This document shows positions 26,067-35,085 of a stretch of DNA of 64,000 nt, in pieces. Where the stretch lies: the NCBI GenBank assembly GCA_003602285.1, contig QZVU01000001.1:620001-684000 (forward strand). The letters run 5' to 3'. A program made the translations under genes and the position numbers. Within the stretch, counting starts at the first letter, position 1. The number at the start of each line of letters is the position of its first letter. The DNA comes from Arthrobacter frigidicola. Its GTDB lineage: Bacteria; Actinomycetota; Actinomycetes; Actinomycetales; Micrococcaceae. The notes beneath the pieces are model-generated. The model was not told where the DNA came from, did no database searches, and worked only from the letters and a program-made list of their open reading frames with translations.

Positions 26067-26762
26067 CTAGCCCTCCGGCGGCGTGAGGACGCCGTCGATC
26101 AGGTACACGGTGGCGTTGGCTGTCTGGACGCCGCCGCAGATAACGTTCATGCCGTTAACCATCAGCTCGTCGCCCGACCCGGTGATCTCGACGTCGCCGC
26201 CTTGGACGGTGGTCTGGGTGGTTCCCTCAAGGTCGGCCGGAAGCATCCTGCCGGGCACAACGTGGTAGGTCAGGATGCCCGAGAGCAGGTCCTTGTCGGT
26301 CTTGAGTGCCTCGACGGTCTCGGCGGGCAGCGCCTTGAATGCGTCATCGACCGGGGCGAAGACGGTGAACTCGTCGCCGTTGAGGGTGTCGACGAGGTTG
26401 ACGTCGGGGTTCAGTTCGCCGGAGACGGCGGCCGTGAGCTGAGTCAGGATGGGGTTGTTCGAGGCTGCTACCGCGACCGGGTCGAGGGCCATGCCTTCGA
26501 CCGAGCCGGCACCGTCGGGAACCTCGGCCGCGTAGTCGGCGCAGCCGGGTCCGACAAGGTTTGCCGTCGGGTCCATTGCCTCGCCGGAGGCCTCCCCGGT
26601 GCTCTCCGGTGCCATCGACTCGGCGGCCTCGGTCTCCATGCTCTCGGCGCTGGGGGCCGACTCGGAGGCTGCTTCGCCGCCGCCGCCACAGGCCGACAGA
26701 CCGAGCACCGAGACGGCTGCGAGTCCGAGGACGGAAAGGTTCCTGCGCTTGGTAAGTTCCAT
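26067..26762 (-). CDS. Fasciclin (FAS1) domain lipoprotein
   Basis: 231 residues. A lipoprotein signal with lipobox LSAC (Cys25) is followed by an acidic Ser/Glu/Ala linker and one FAS1 domain at about 90-230. Its H1 motif is [19 protein letters not shown] and its YH motif [13 protein letters not shown]; it ends with the usual [10 protein letters not shown]. It resembles mycobacterial MPT70/MPT83 surface proteins, thought to act in adhesion. ATG 26762 has AAGGAG seven bases upstream. Single gene with its own terminator. Confidence 0.9.
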   Translation of the reverse strand: MELTKRRNLSVLGLAAVSVLGLSACGGGGEAASESAPSAESMETEAAESMAPESTGEASGEAMDPTANLVGPGCADYAAEVPDGAGSVEGMALDPVAVAASNNPILTQLTAAVSGELNPDVNLVDTLNGDEFTVFAPVDDAFKALPAETVEALKTDKDLLSGILTYHVVPGRMLPADLEGTTQTTVQGGDVEITGSGDELMVNGMNVICGGVQTANATVYLIDGVLTPPEG

Positions 26763-26993
26763 CAGATTTCTCCTTGATCGACTCGGCCCGGTGGGGGAGG
26801 TCGGGCCGCTTGCTGGGGGGTGGAGCGCATCGTGTCGATGTCTCGGAGGTACTTCGACAGTGCGTCGAAGTCGGATGGGTCGGAGCTGGAATTATTCCGC
26901 CGGGCGGGGGAGGGAGAGGGGAAGGGCGGGGCGTGGACGGAGCTTCCGGCGCGGTCGCCGTGGGAGGGCGGGCCGGGCACGCGCCAACGAAAG

Positions 26994-27027
26994 AACGGCA
27001 CCCCGGTCCGAAGACCAAGGTGCCGTT
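26994..27027 (-). terminator. Terminator of tRNA-Leu
   Basis: Stem AACGGCACC/GGTGCCGTT (26994-27002, 27019-27027) with an inner GGTC-CGAA-GACC hairpin. On the minus strand it is followed by TTCTTTCGTT, a T-rich tail, 29 bases after the tRNA end. A smaller GC hairpin lies at 27032-27048. The rest of the 26763-26993 gap holds no gene I can support. Confidence 0.8.
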
Positions 27028-27055
27028 GGGTGCCGGCCGGGGGCCGGCGCTGAAG

Positions 27056-27137
<82 letters not shown>

Positions 27138-27183
27138 GCCGACGCTGCGCGAAAGCGCAGCGTCGGCCCTTAGTCTACTGGAA

Positions 27184-27654
27184 TCAGGAAACCCCGAGGT
27201 CGCGGCGCAGCTTCGCGACGTGGCCGGTGGCCTTGACGTTGTACTGTGCCAGCGCGACCTGTCCGCCCTCGTCGAGGACGACGGTCGAGCGGATCAGGCC
27301 CTCGTAGGTCTTCCCATAGTTCTTTTTCTCACCCCACGCGCCCCACGCTTCGGCGACCTTGTGGTCCTCATCGGAGAGCAGCGGGAACGTCAGGTGCTCG
27401 TCCTCGCTGAAGGCACGGAGTTTGTCCTGGGCATCGGGGGACACTCCCAGGACCCGGTACCCGGCCGCCGCGAGGGAGGAGAGGTTGTCACGGAAATCGC
27501 AGGCCTGGGTGGTGCAGCCGGGGGTGGCGGCCGCCGGGTAGAAGTAGACGACGACCTTTTCGCCGCGGAACTCCGAGAGCGACACCGAGTTGCCAAACGC
27601 GTCAGTGAGCGTAAAGTCGGGGGCATGATCTCCGGCCGACAGTTGTTGTGTCAT
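27184..27654 (-). CDS. bcp: Thioredoxin-dependent thiol peroxidase (BCP/PrxQ)
   Basis: 156 residues, atypical 2-Cys peroxiredoxin. Peroxidatic Cys47 lies in TPGCTTQACDFRD and the resolving Cys52 is five residues on, the PrxQ arrangement. The thioredoxin fold is complete (APDFTLTDAFGNSVSL, VVVYFYPAA, VLGVSPD, STVVLDEGG). It reduces peroxides in the cytoplasm with thioredoxin. GAGGAA precedes ATG 27654. It is divergent from a MarR gene 132 bases away, which could control it. Confidence 0.94.
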   Translation of the reverse strand: MTQQLSAGDHAPDFTLTDAFGNSVSLSEFRGEKVVVYFYPAAATPGCTTQACDFRDNLSSLAAAGYRVLGVSPDAQDKLRAFSEDEHLTFPLLSDEDHKVAEAWGAWGEKKNYGKTYEGLIRSTVVLDEGGQVALAQYNVKATGHVAKLRRDLGVS

Positions 27655-27786
27655 GCGGGTTCCTCAGTTCAATAGGGGCGGCGCGAAGGCATTAAAAATG
27701 ACTGGGACGCCTAGTTATCATAAAGGGGACGGGTTGGCGCCATCCATGAGCGTTGATCAGCTTAGCGAAAGGGAGTGCACAATTTC

Positions 27787-28311
27787 ATGCCGGATCTGGA
27801 GCAATGGCCCACAGGCCGACTGCTGACGACGGCTGCCCGCCTGGTCGAGCACGCCTGGAATGAGCGGCTGGTGGACATTGGCGTTACCCACGCCGGAGTG
27901 ATTGCACTGGGAGTCCTCGCTTCGCAGGGCGCCATGACGCAGGCGAGTCTCGCCCAGATCGTCCGGGTCCAGGCCCAGACCATGGGCAAGACCCTGGCCC
28001 GCCTCGAATCCCGCGGCCATGTGGCCCGCGTGCGGAACGACCTCGACCGCAGGTCTCACCTCGTCTCCATCACCGACGCCGGCCGTGAAGTGCTCACCCG
28101 GGCCGACGACGTGGAACGCACCCTCGTGGCAGGCGGCGGCCTCGTCTCCGATGAACTCCGCACGCATCTCCAGAGCGTCATCAAGGAACTCGGCGCCCCT
28201 CGATGGAACTGGGCGGCCGCAGCGGCAGCCCCGGAGGTCGCCTCCGCACTCCAGGACGACGCCGTGCCAGGACCGGAGTCCTCCGGGCCCACCGCCACCA
28301 TCGGCAGCTGA
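27787..28311 (+). CDS. MarR family transcriptional regulator
   Basis: 174 residues. A MarR winged helix-turn-helix: ASQGAMTQASLAQIVRVQAQTM then GKTLARLESRGHV recognition helix, and wing ARVRNDLDRRSHLVSITDAG. The C-terminus is Ala/Pro-rich. GTG 27775 is in frame but touches the GGGAG site, so ATG 27787 is preferred; spacing is long at 11 bases, leaving doubt. It is divergent from the peroxiredoxin, suggesting a redox or organic-hydroperoxide response. It has only one cysteine-poor domain, so an OhrR-type Cys sensor is not evident. Confidence 0.82.
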   Translation: MPDLEQWPTGRLLTTAARLVEHAWNERLVDIGVTHAGVIALGVLASQGAMTQASLAQIVRVQAQTMGKTLARLESRGHVARVRNDLDRRSHLVSITDAGREVLTRADDVERTLVAGGGLVSDELRTHLQSVIKELGAPRWNWAAAAAAPEVASALQDDAVPGPESSGPTATIGS

Positions 28312-28573
28312 CCCGGCCTCCCTGGAGTCCAGGATCCGTCGTCGACGATCCCCTCGAGACCCCGGACTTTGTCCCGGCTGGGCCGTCGCGGTGCCGTGGG
28401 ACGATGGCTGGAGCTCTAGCTGAGCGCGGCGGGAAAATCGCCGAGAACGCATACTCCATCGGAATTGAAAATAGAAGATTTTCGGGAGTAAAACTTTTAG
28501 CTAATCGTTGCAGGGCCCGGTGGCCCGTGGTTCCTTGGGGGTGTCAGTTGGACACACGGAACTGGAGAACCAT

Positions 28574-29347
28574 ATGTCGAATCCTGCCGCCGCCCCGACG
28601 CCCCCGTTTGAGCCTCATGGCAGGACCGACGGGCCACTGCGGGCCGCGTTGCAGGACGACATCGCGCTGCGGCACCTGGGCCTGGCCGAGTCGGTGGCCC
28701 GGTCCTTCTCCTCGTTCGGCCCGGACGCCGCTGACATCCGGCAGGTGGCCTACCTCGGCCTGATCAAGGCTGTACAGCGGTTCAATCCGGCCCGGGGGGT
28801 GCCCTTTGCTTCCTTCGCCATTCCCACCATCACCGGCGAGATCAAGCGCTACCTGCGTGACTGCTGCTGGGTGATCCGGCCGCCACGCCACCTTCAGGAC
28901 CTGAGGACCGAAGCCGTGCGGGCCGCCCCCGTGCTGGCGCAGCGGCTCGGGCGGGAGCCGACCACGAGGGAGCTGGCGGAAGAGCTGGGCGCCGAGGAGC
29001 CGGTTGTGGCCGAGGCGCTCACCTGCTCCACAAGCCTGCGGCCGGAGTCACTCGATGCACCCTTCGACGGCAAGAGCTGGGGGGACACCCTTCCCTCGCC
29101 GGATAACTGCATCGAGCGCAGCGACGACCTCGTCTCGCTGCGGGCGGCGGTCAACGGCCTCACTGCGGCGGAGAAGGAACTGCTGTACCGGAGGTATTTC
29201 AAGGAGGAGACCCAGCAGCAGATCGGTGAACACCTCGGGATGACGCAGATGCAGGTGTCCCGGAAACTGGCCCGCATCCTGGTGCTGCTGCAGGAGCGGC
29301 TGGCGGGCGCGGCGGGCAGCGGGTCGGCGGACATCCGGATCGCCTGA
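28574..29347 (+). CDS. SigB/SigF-family RNA polymerase sigma factor
   Basis: 257 residues of the sigma-70 group 3 family used for general stress and sporulation (SigB, SigF). Region 2 is recognisable as DIRQVAYLGLIKAVQRFNPA then FASFAIPTITGEIKRYLRD. Region 3 is around REPTTRELAEELGAEEP and region 4 carries LYRRYFKEETQQQIGEHLGM with QMQVSRKLARIL. No anti-sigma or anti-anti-sigma gene adjoins it. GGAG precedes ATG 28574 by seven bases. The AT-rich leader has a GAAAAT/ATTTTC inverted repeat (28467-28483). Such factors recognise GTTT-N14-GGGTAT promoters; one good match is at 38526-38551. Confidence 0.9.
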   Translation: MSNPAAAPTPPFEPHGRTDGPLRAALQDDIALRHLGLAESVARSFSSFGPDAADIRQVAYLGLIKAVQRFNPARGVPFASFAIPTITGEIKRYLRDCCWVIRPPRHLQDLRTEAVRAAPVLAQRLGREPTTRELAEELGAEEPVVAEALTCSTSLRPESLDAPFDGKSWGDTLPSPDNCIERSDDLVSLRAAVNGLTAAEKELLYRRYFKEETQQQIGEHLGMTQMQVSRKLARILVLLQERLAGAAGSGSADIRIA

Positions 29348-29405
29348 ACCCGGTCCGCTCGCGGTCCCGGCGGCAAGGGCGATCGGGCGCGGGCGAGTGC
29401 GCGCG

Positions 29406-30365
29406 CTAGTACACGCCTAGCCGGGAGGCCGCCGCGAGCACCGCATCGGGGGTCACTGCGAGCAGCGCGGGGTCAGGCTCCGTGGCGAAGGTTTCGCCGA
29501 CCCGCTTCGAGGCGTCGGTGAGTACGATGTGCGGCCCGGGCGGAGGGCCCCACTCCTCGACCGGGGCCGGCCCGAAGAGCACGACGGAAGGGCGGGCGTA
29601 GGCGGAGGCGAGATGGGCGGCGCCGGTATCGGCCGACACGACGAGGCTGGCCCCGGCGACGAGCGCCGCGAAACGCTCGAGCGACAGTTCTCCGGCGACG
29701 ACTGCGGGCTCGGGGAGCCCCGCGGCCCCGGCGACCGCCAGCGCCCGCGCCCGCTCCCCGGCGCTGCCGGTCAGCAGCACCTGGTGGCCGGCGCCGGCCA
29801 GGGCCTTGGAGACGGCGGCGAAGCGGTCCACCGGCCACAGCCGGCTCCCATACGCGGCCCCGACGTGCACGACGACGGCCCCGGGCGCGGAGCTTTCCTC
29901 ATCGGGGATGCGCAGGCGCAGGTCCAGCGGGTCGGCCGGCACACCGTGCCAGGAGACGAGGTCGGCCCACCGGTGCCGCTCGTGGACGCCGTCCTGCCAG
30001 GGCGGGCCGTCCCACCCCGGGGAGCGGTGTCCCATGAGCCGGGCGGGAGCGATCTCCTCGAGCCGTCCCCGGCTCTCGGCTCCGTTGCCGTGGAGGTTGA
30101 CGGCGATGTCGATGCTCCCGGGGGCAAGGTCCAGGAGCTCATCGAGTCCGTGGGTTGGGAGCAGCTCATCGACGGCGTCGGTGAGCGCCACGATCGGTGC
30201 GAGCCAGGCCTGGGCGGCGTACCGGATGCGGTGTCCGGGGAACGCCCGGCGCAGCCCGCGCAGTGCGGGCACGGCCACCAGGAGGTCTCCCAGCTTCAGG
30301 GCGCGCAGGGCCAGCAGTTCCGGCCGGCCGTCCGGGTGCGGGGACGCGGCGAGGTTCGATGCCAT
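29406..30365 (-). CDS. Glycosyltransferase family 9 (heptosyltransferase-like)
   Basis: 319 residues with the GT9 two-lobe fold: ALRALKLGDLLVAVPALRGLRR at the N-terminus, VVVHVGAAYGSRLWPVDRFAAV at the start of the second lobe, and the donor-site SADTGAAHLASAYARPSVVLFGP. Members transfer heptose from ADP-heptose onto LPS core in Gram-negatives. Here it is the first of three GT9 proteins in the heptose locus. It is divergent from the gmhB-headed operon (113-base gap). The acceptor is unknown. Soluble, probably at the inner membrane face. Confidence 0.85.
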   Translation of the reverse strand: MASNLAASPHPDGRPELLALRALKLGDLLVAVPALRGLRRAFPGHRIRYAAQAWLAPIVALTDAVDELLPTHGLDELLDLAPGSIDIAVNLHGNGAESRGRLEEIAPARLMGHRSPGWDGPPWQDGVHERHRWADLVSWHGVPADPLDLRLRIPDEESSAPGAVVVHVGAAYGSRLWPVDRFAAVSKALAGAGHQVLLTGSAGERARALAVAGAAGLPEPAVVAGELSLERFAALVAGASLVVSADTGAAHLASAYARPSVVLFGPAPVEEWGPPPGPHIVLTDASKRVGETFATEPDPALLAVTPDAVLAAASRLGVY

Positions 30366-30451
30366 GGCCCCATCCTCGCAGAGGAAACGGGTGCAAGGCC
30401 GGGCACTTCCGGTGGCAGGGCGGAAAGAAGTTTGCCTTCAACTGTTTAGCA

Positions 30452-30489
30452 CTGCTTCTTCTCGGGAACAGAGCTTGTATGAGAAGCAG
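30452..30489 (+). promoter_or_regulatory. Hairpin across the gmhB-like start codon
   Basis: CTGCTTCT (30452-30459) and AGAAGCAG (30482-30489) can form a perfect 8-bp stem, with the start ATG 30479-30481 at the edge of the loop. Only a weak GGGAAC binding site lies inside. It may restrain translation of the first gene of the heptose operon. Confidence 0.4.
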
Positions 30490-31024
30490 GGCTTTGGCTG
30501 CGGCCGCTCCACAGGCGGTCCTTTTCGACCGCGACGGAACGCTCGTCGTCGATGTCCCGTACAACGGTGAGCCGGCGCTCGTCCAGGCGATGCCCGGTGC
30601 CCGGGAGGTCCTTGACCGGCTGCGGGACGCCGGCGTCGCGGTGGGCGTGGTGACCAACCAGTCCGGGATAGCGCGGGGGCTCCTGAACCGTGAACAGGTC
30701 GACGCCGTCCACGCCCGCATCGACGAGATCCTTGGCCCCTTCGCCGTCTGGGAGGTCTGCCCCCATGGCCCGGGCGACGGGTGCGCCTGCCGGAAACCGG
30801 AGCCCGGCATGGTCCTGGCCGCCTGCCGCAAACTCGGGTTGGAGCCCGGCCAGGTGGCGGTGATCGGCGACATCGGAGCCGACATGGGGGCCGCCCGGGC
30901 GGCCGGTGCGGCCGGTGTCCTGGTGCCCACCGCCGTGACCCGCCCGGAGGAGATCGCCGCCGCGCCGGCCGTCGCCTCCTCCCTCGGCGCGGCCGTGGAG
31001 CTGCTCTGGCGGGAGCGGCAGTGA
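30479..31024 (+). CDS. HAD-IIIA phosphatase, GmhB-like heptose bisphosphatase
   Basis: 181 residues. HAD nucleophile DRDGT (Asp17, acid/base Asp19), VVTNQSGIARG (motif II), zinc-knuckle CPHGPGDGCACRKPEPGM (Cys94, His96, Cys102, Cys104) and VIGDIGADM (motif IV) match GmhB. GmhB removes the 7-phosphate from D-glycero-D-manno-heptose 1,7-bisphosphate. The frame is open upstream to 30197, but ATG 30479 is the sensible start, 16 codons before the nucleophile. It heads an operon of six genes joined by 4-base overlaps. Histidinol-phosphate phosphatase is the only close alternative and the context argues against it. Confidence 0.88.
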   Translation: MRSRALAAAAPQAVLFDRDGTLVVDVPYNGEPALVQAMPGAREVLDRLRDAGVAVGVVTNQSGIARGLLNREQVDAVHARIDEILGPFAVWEVCPHGPGDGCACRKPEPGMVLAACRKLGLEPGQVAVIGDIGADMGAARAAGAAGVLVPTAVTRPEEIAAAPAVASSLGAAVELLWRERQ

Positions 31025-32121
31025 CCGGGCGCGTGCTGGTGGCCCGCCTCGACAGCGTGGGAGATGTCCTGCTTGCCGGACCGGCCGTCCGCGCTATCGC
31101 CGCCGGGCGCGCGGGGGCGCCTGCCGAGGTGGTCATGCTGTGCGGGCCGCAGGGCGCACCGGCGGCCCGGCTGCTGCCCGGCGTCGTGGACGTGCTCACC
31201 TGGGCGGCGCCCTGGATCGTCGATCCCGCGCCGCCGGTCACCTCCGGCCTGCTGCGGGAGGTCATCGACACCGCCGAGGCATGCGGCGCCGCGGAGGCGG
31301 TCATCCTCACCTCCTTCCACCAGTCGCCGCTGCCGCTGGCCCTGGCGCTGCGGCTCGCCGGCATCGCGCGGATCACGGGGGCGTCGGTCGACTACGCCGG
31401 ATCCCTGCTCGATGTCCGGCTCAAGCCCGGTGAGGACTTCCCCGAGGACCAGCCGGAGGCCGAACGGGCGCTGCGGATCGCCGCGGCCGCCGGCTACCAG
31501 CTTCCCCCGGACGACGACGGACGTCTCCACGTCACCGGTCTTCCCGACGTTTCGGCCCTGGTGGGGGAGGCTCCCTATGTCGTCGTGCACCCCGGGGCGG
31601 CCGTGCCGGCGCGCGCCTGGCCTCCGCTGCACCACGCCGCCGCCGTCGAACTGCTCACCGCCGCGGGTTACCGCGTGGTCGTCACGGGCGGACCCGCGGA
31701 GACCGGACTGACCGCGACGATCGCCGGCCCCGAGGGCCTCGACCTCGGAGGCCGGACGGACCTTGCGTCCCTGGCGGCCGTCCTGCAGGGCGCCGCGGCC
31801 GTCATCACCGGCAACACCGGGCCGGCCCACCTCGCCGCCGCCGTGGGGACGCCGGTGGCCTGCCTGTTCTCGCCCGTGGTGCCCGCCGTGCGGTGGGCGC
31901 CCTACAAGGTGCCCGTTGAGCTCCTCGGGGACCAGGGCGCGCCCTGCGCCCTGAGCCGCGCCCGGACCTGCCCGGTGCCGGGCCATCCGTGCCTCTCGAG
32001 CGTCCAGCCCGAGGAGGTCGTCGACGCGGTCCGCCGGCTGACCGCCGGAGTCGCCTCGCTCGGTTCACGGCGCCGCATCGGCCGCGCGGAGACGCGCGGC
32101 AGGGAAAGGAGGAGCCAATGA
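31021..32121 (+). CDS. Glycosyltransferase family 9 (heptosyltransferase-like)
   Basis: 366 residues from GTG 31021, which overlaps the GmhB-like stop (GTGA). The N-terminal lobe is VLVARLDSVGDVLLAGPAVRAI and the second begins YVVVHPGAAVPARAW. The donor motif is ITGNTGPAHLAAAVGTPVACLFS, with a C-terminal Cys pair (CALSRARTCPVPGHPC). The Asp-x-x-Gly-Asp opening and NTGPAH are typical GT9. It is the second of three GT9 enzymes here and presumably adds a heptose-type residue to a growing glycan. Confidence 0.87.
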   Translation: MTGRVLVARLDSVGDVLLAGPAVRAIAAGRAGAPAEVVMLCGPQGAPAARLLPGVVDVLTWAAPWIVDPAPPVTSGLLREVIDTAEACGAAEAVILTSFHQSPLPLALALRLAGIARITGASVDYAGSLLDVRLKPGEDFPEDQPEAERALRIAAAAGYQLPPDDDGRLHVTGLPDVSALVGEAPYVVVHPGAAVPARAWPPLHHAAAVELLTAAGYRVVVTGGPAETGLTATIAGPEGLDLGGRTDLASLAAVLQGAAAVITGNTGPAHLAAAVGTPVACLFSPVVPAVRWAPYKVPVELLGDQGAPCALSRARTCPVPGHPCLSSVQPEEVVDAVRRLTAGVASLGSRRRIGRAETRGRERRSQ

Positions 32122-33119
32122 AGATCCTGCTCTGGCACGTCCATGGAGGGTGGACCGACGCCTTCGTGCGCGGCAGCCACACCTACCTGCTTCCCACCAC
32201 CGCCAAGGGCGGGCCGTGGGGCCTGGGGCGCGCGGGGAGGGACTGGCCGGATTCGGTGCGTGAGGTCGAGCCCGGACAGCTCGCCGGGCAGGACATCGAC
32301 GTCGTCGTCCTGCAGCGGGTCGAGGAGATCGCGGAGTGCGAGCGGCTCTTGAACCGGACGCCCGGGCGGGACCTGCCGGCCGTCTACCTCGAGCACAACA
32401 CACCCAAGGGCGATGTTCCGTCGGCACTTCATCCCCTCGCGGGGCAGGACCTCATCCCCGTGATCCATGTGACGCATTTCAACGAGCTGATCTGGGACAA
32501 CGGGATGGCCCGGACCACCGTCGTCGAACACGGCATCGTCGATCCCGGCCCGCTCTACACCGGGGAGCTGGAGCAGCTCGGGGTGGTCATTAACGAACCG
32601 GTCCGCAGGGGACGCGTCACCGGCACCGACCTGCTGCCCCGCTTTGCCCCCACCGCACCCCTTGAGGTGTTCGGCATGGGCGGCGACGGCCTTCCGGACC
32701 TGCTCGGGCTGCCCCCGGAGCGGCTGCGGCTCGGTGGGGACCTGCCCACCGCGCAGCTCCACGCCCGGCTGGCCCGCTCCCGCGCCTATCTCCACCCCCT
32801 GCGGTGGACCTCGCTTGGACTCGCCCTGCTTGAGGCGATGCACCTTGGCATGCCCGTGCTGGTCCTGGCGACCACCGAGGCGGCCAGGGCGGTCCCGCCC
32901 GAGGCCGGAGCCGTGTCGACGAACGTCGGTGACCTCACGGCCATGGCGGCGCGGCTGCTGGCCGACCCCGACGAGGCCCGTTCCCGCGGCCGCGCCGCCC
33001 GCCGGGCCGCCCTCGACCGTTATTCCCTCGCCCGGTTCCTGGCGGACTGGGACGACGTGCTGGATACCGCTGCCGGGCGCGGGCGGGTCCTGGCAGTAAC
33101 TGAAAGGAGAGCGCAGTGA
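32118..33119 (+). CDS. Glycosyltransferase family 1-like
   Basis: 333 residues. The N-terminal lobe [21 protein letters not shown] recognises the acceptor. [17 protein letters not shown] and [15 protein letters not shown] are distinctive. The C-terminal GT-B lobe ends with [24 protein letters not shown], the family 1/4 donor-binding E-x7-E region in reduced form. Start ATG 32118 overlaps the previous stop and follows AAAGGAGGAG, one of the strongest sites in the window. Donor and acceptor are not deducible. Confidence 0.8.
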   Translation: MKILLWHVHGGWTDAFVRGSHTYLLPTTAKGGPWGLGRAGRDWPDSVREVEPGQLAGQDIDVVVLQRVEEIAECERLLNRTPGRDLPAVYLEHNTPKGDVPSALHPLAGQDLIPVIHVTHFNELIWDNGMARTTVVEHGIVDPGPLYTGELEQLGVVINEPVRRGRVTGTDLLPRFAPTAPLEVFGMGGDGLPDLLGLPPERLRLGGDLPTAQLHARLARSRAYLHPLRWTSLGLALLEAMHLGMPVLVLATTEAARAVPPEAGAVSTNVGDLTAMAARLLADPDEARSRGRAARRAALDRYSLARFLADWDDVLDTAAGRGRVLAVTERRAQ

Positions 33120-34399
33120 GGATATCCCTGGTTTCCGAACACGCGAGTCCGCTCGCGGCCCTGGGCGGAGTCGATGCAGGCGGGCAGAACGTGCATGTCG
33201 CGGAGCTGTCCCGTGCCCTCGCGCACCGCGGCCACGACGTCACGGTCTACACCAGACGGGACGATCCCGGCCTGCCGCGGCGCGTGCGCTCCGCCGCGGG
33301 CCTCGACATTGTCCACGTTGATGCCGGTCCTCCCCGCCCAGTGCCGAAGGACCAGCTGCTGCCGTTCATGCCGGACTTCGCCCGGGGCATCCTGGCGGAC
33401 TGGGGGACCCGTCCGCCCGAGGTGGTGCATGGACATTTTTGGATGTCCGGGCTGGCCTGCCTCGACGCGGCGGCACAGTGCCCTCCCACCCGCCGGCCGG
33501 TGGTGGTCCAGACCTTCCATGCCCTGGGCACAGTGAAGCGCCGCCACCAGGGCGGCGAGGACACCAGCCCCGCGGAGCGCATCCGGCTCGAGACGGCCGT
33601 CGGCCGGGGTGCGGACCGGATCATCGCCACCTGCAGCGATGAGGTCTTCGAACTCAAGGCGCTCGGCATCCCCGGCACCCGGGTCTCCATCGCACCGTGC
33701 GGGGTCGACCTCGACCTGTTCTCCCCGACGGGGCCCGCAGCTCCCCGCGGGCGCACGCACCGGATCGTTTCCGTCGGACGCCTGGTTCCACGCAAGGGCA
33801 TGGACCTGGCGATCCGCGCCCTGCCGATCCTCGCCGACGGCGGGTACGACGCCGAGCTTGTGCTCGTCGGCGGCCCCGGAAACGCTGCCCGCCTCGAGGA
33901 GGACCCTGAGGCACGGCGGCTGAGGACCCTGGCCGCCGACCTGGGGGTCGGGGACCGGGTGGTGTTCGCCGGCCAGGTGGGGCGGGAGGAGATGCCCGGA
34001 GTCCTGCGCAGCGCCGATGTCGTCGTCTGCGCGCCCTGGTACGAGCCCTTCGGCATCGTCCCCCTCGAGGCCATGGCGTGCGGGGTTCCCGTCGTCGCCG
34101 CGGCCGTCGGGGGACTTGTCGACACGGTGGTCGACGGACGCACCGGCAGGCACGTTCCGCCGCAGGACCCCGGTGCCATCGCCGGTGCGGTGGGGGAGAT
34201 CCTCGACAGCCCCGACTGGGGCGCCGAACTCGGCCGGAACGGCTACCGGCGGGTCCGGGCCCGGTACTCCTGGAACCGGATCGCCGCGGACACCGAAAAG
34301 GCCTACCTGCTGACGCTGCGCAGCGCACGCCTGACCGATGAGGCACAGGTGGATCCGCTGCCGCGCCCGCTGGAGAGCACGGGAGGGAGGGCGCTGTGA
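33116..34399 (+). CDS. Glycosyltransferase family 4
   Basis: 427 residues, GT-B fold. N-terminal [21 protein letters not shown] then [19 protein letters not shown] is typical of GT4 sucrose-phosphate-synthase/MshA-like enzymes. The C-terminal donor lobe has [20 protein letters not shown] and the E-x7-E motif [23 protein letters not shown] 33116 overlaps the previous stop. It is similar in outline to MshA, but operon position (between a GT and GmhA) places it in heptose-glycan assembly. Confidence 0.87.
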   Translation: MRISLVSEHASPLAALGGVDAGGQNVHVAELSRALAHRGHDVTVYTRRDDPGLPRRVRSAAGLDIVHVDAGPPRPVPKDQLLPFMPDFARGILADWGTRPPEVVHGHFWMSGLACLDAAAQCPPTRRPVVVQTFHALGTVKRRHQGGEDTSPAERIRLETAVGRGADRIIATCSDEVFELKALGIPGTRVSIAPCGVDLDLFSPTGPAAPRGRTHRIVSVGRLVPRKGMDLAIRALPILADGGYDAELVLVGGPGNAARLEEDPEARRLRTLAADLGVGDRVVFAGQVGREEMPGVLRSADVVVCAPWYEPFGIVPLEAMACGVPVVAAAVGGLVDTVVDGRTGRHVPPQDPGAIAGAVGEILDSPDWGAELGRNGYRRVRARYSWNRIAADTEKAYLLTLRSARLTDEAQVDPLPRPLESTGGRAL

Positions 34400-35085
34400 C
34401 CGCCGAATACCTCAATGCCGGTCGGCCCCTCGGCACCCTGCCGGCGCACGACCGGGACCTTCCGGCCGGACTCGACGGATTCTCCGACGAGCGGCATGCG
34501 CACTCCCTGAAGGCCGTCGTGGACCACCTCGCGGCGGTCCTTCCCGCGCTCGAATCCCTGCGCGCCGAGGCGGACCACCTCGCCCGCTGGGGCGTGGAAC
34601 TGGCCGGGCGCCTGCTGTCCGGAAGCCGGCTGCTCGCCGCAGGAAACGGCGGGTCGGCTGCCGAGGCACAGCACCTCACCGCCGAACTGGTGGGAAGGTT
34701 CGACGGTGAGCGCGAGCCGTTCTCCGCGATCTCCCTCCATGCCGAGAGCTCGGCGGTGACCGCGATCGCCAACGACTACGGGTACGACCAGCTGTTCGCC
34801 CGTCAGGTGCGCGCGCACGGCCGGCGCGGCGACGTGCTGATCCTGCTCAGCACGAGCGGGAAGAGCCCGAACCTGCTGCACGCAGTGGAGGCGGCCCGGG
34901 CGGCGGGCATCACCACCTGGGCCCTCACCGGTTCGGCGCCCAACCCGCTCAGCTGCTGCGTCGACGACTACGTTGCGGTGGAGGCGGCCTCGGCCAACGC
35001 CCAGGAGGGACACCTGATCGCGCTGCACGCACTGTGCCGGGCGTTCGATTCGGAAGTGCACCGGTACCGGGAGGGACGCTCATGA
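34396..35085 (+). CDS. Sedoheptulose-7-phosphate isomerase, GmhA-like (SIS domain)
   Basis: 229 residues. It carries [20 protein letters not shown] and SGKSPN of the SIS fold. The metal/active-site set of GmhA is conserved with exact spacing: His93 and Glu97, then Gln203 and His211 in [10 protein letters not shown] (E. coli GmhA 61/65 and 172/180). GmhA converts sedoheptulose 7-phosphate to D-glycero-D-manno-heptose 7-phosphate, the first step to nucleotide-activated heptose. The N-terminal extension is about 30 residues longer than usual. GTG start overlaps the GT4 stop. Confidence 0.9.
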   Translation: MTAEYLNAGRPLGTLPAHDRDLPAGLDGFSDERHAHSLKAVVDHLAAVLPALESLRAEADHLARWGVELAGRLLSGSRLLAAGNGGSAAEAQHLTAELVGRFDGEREPFSAISLHAESSAVTAIANDYGYDQLFARQVRAHGRRGDVLILLSTSGKSPNLLHAVEAARAAGITTWALTGSAPNPLSCCVDDYVAVEAASANAQEGHLIALHALCRAFDSEVHRYREGRS

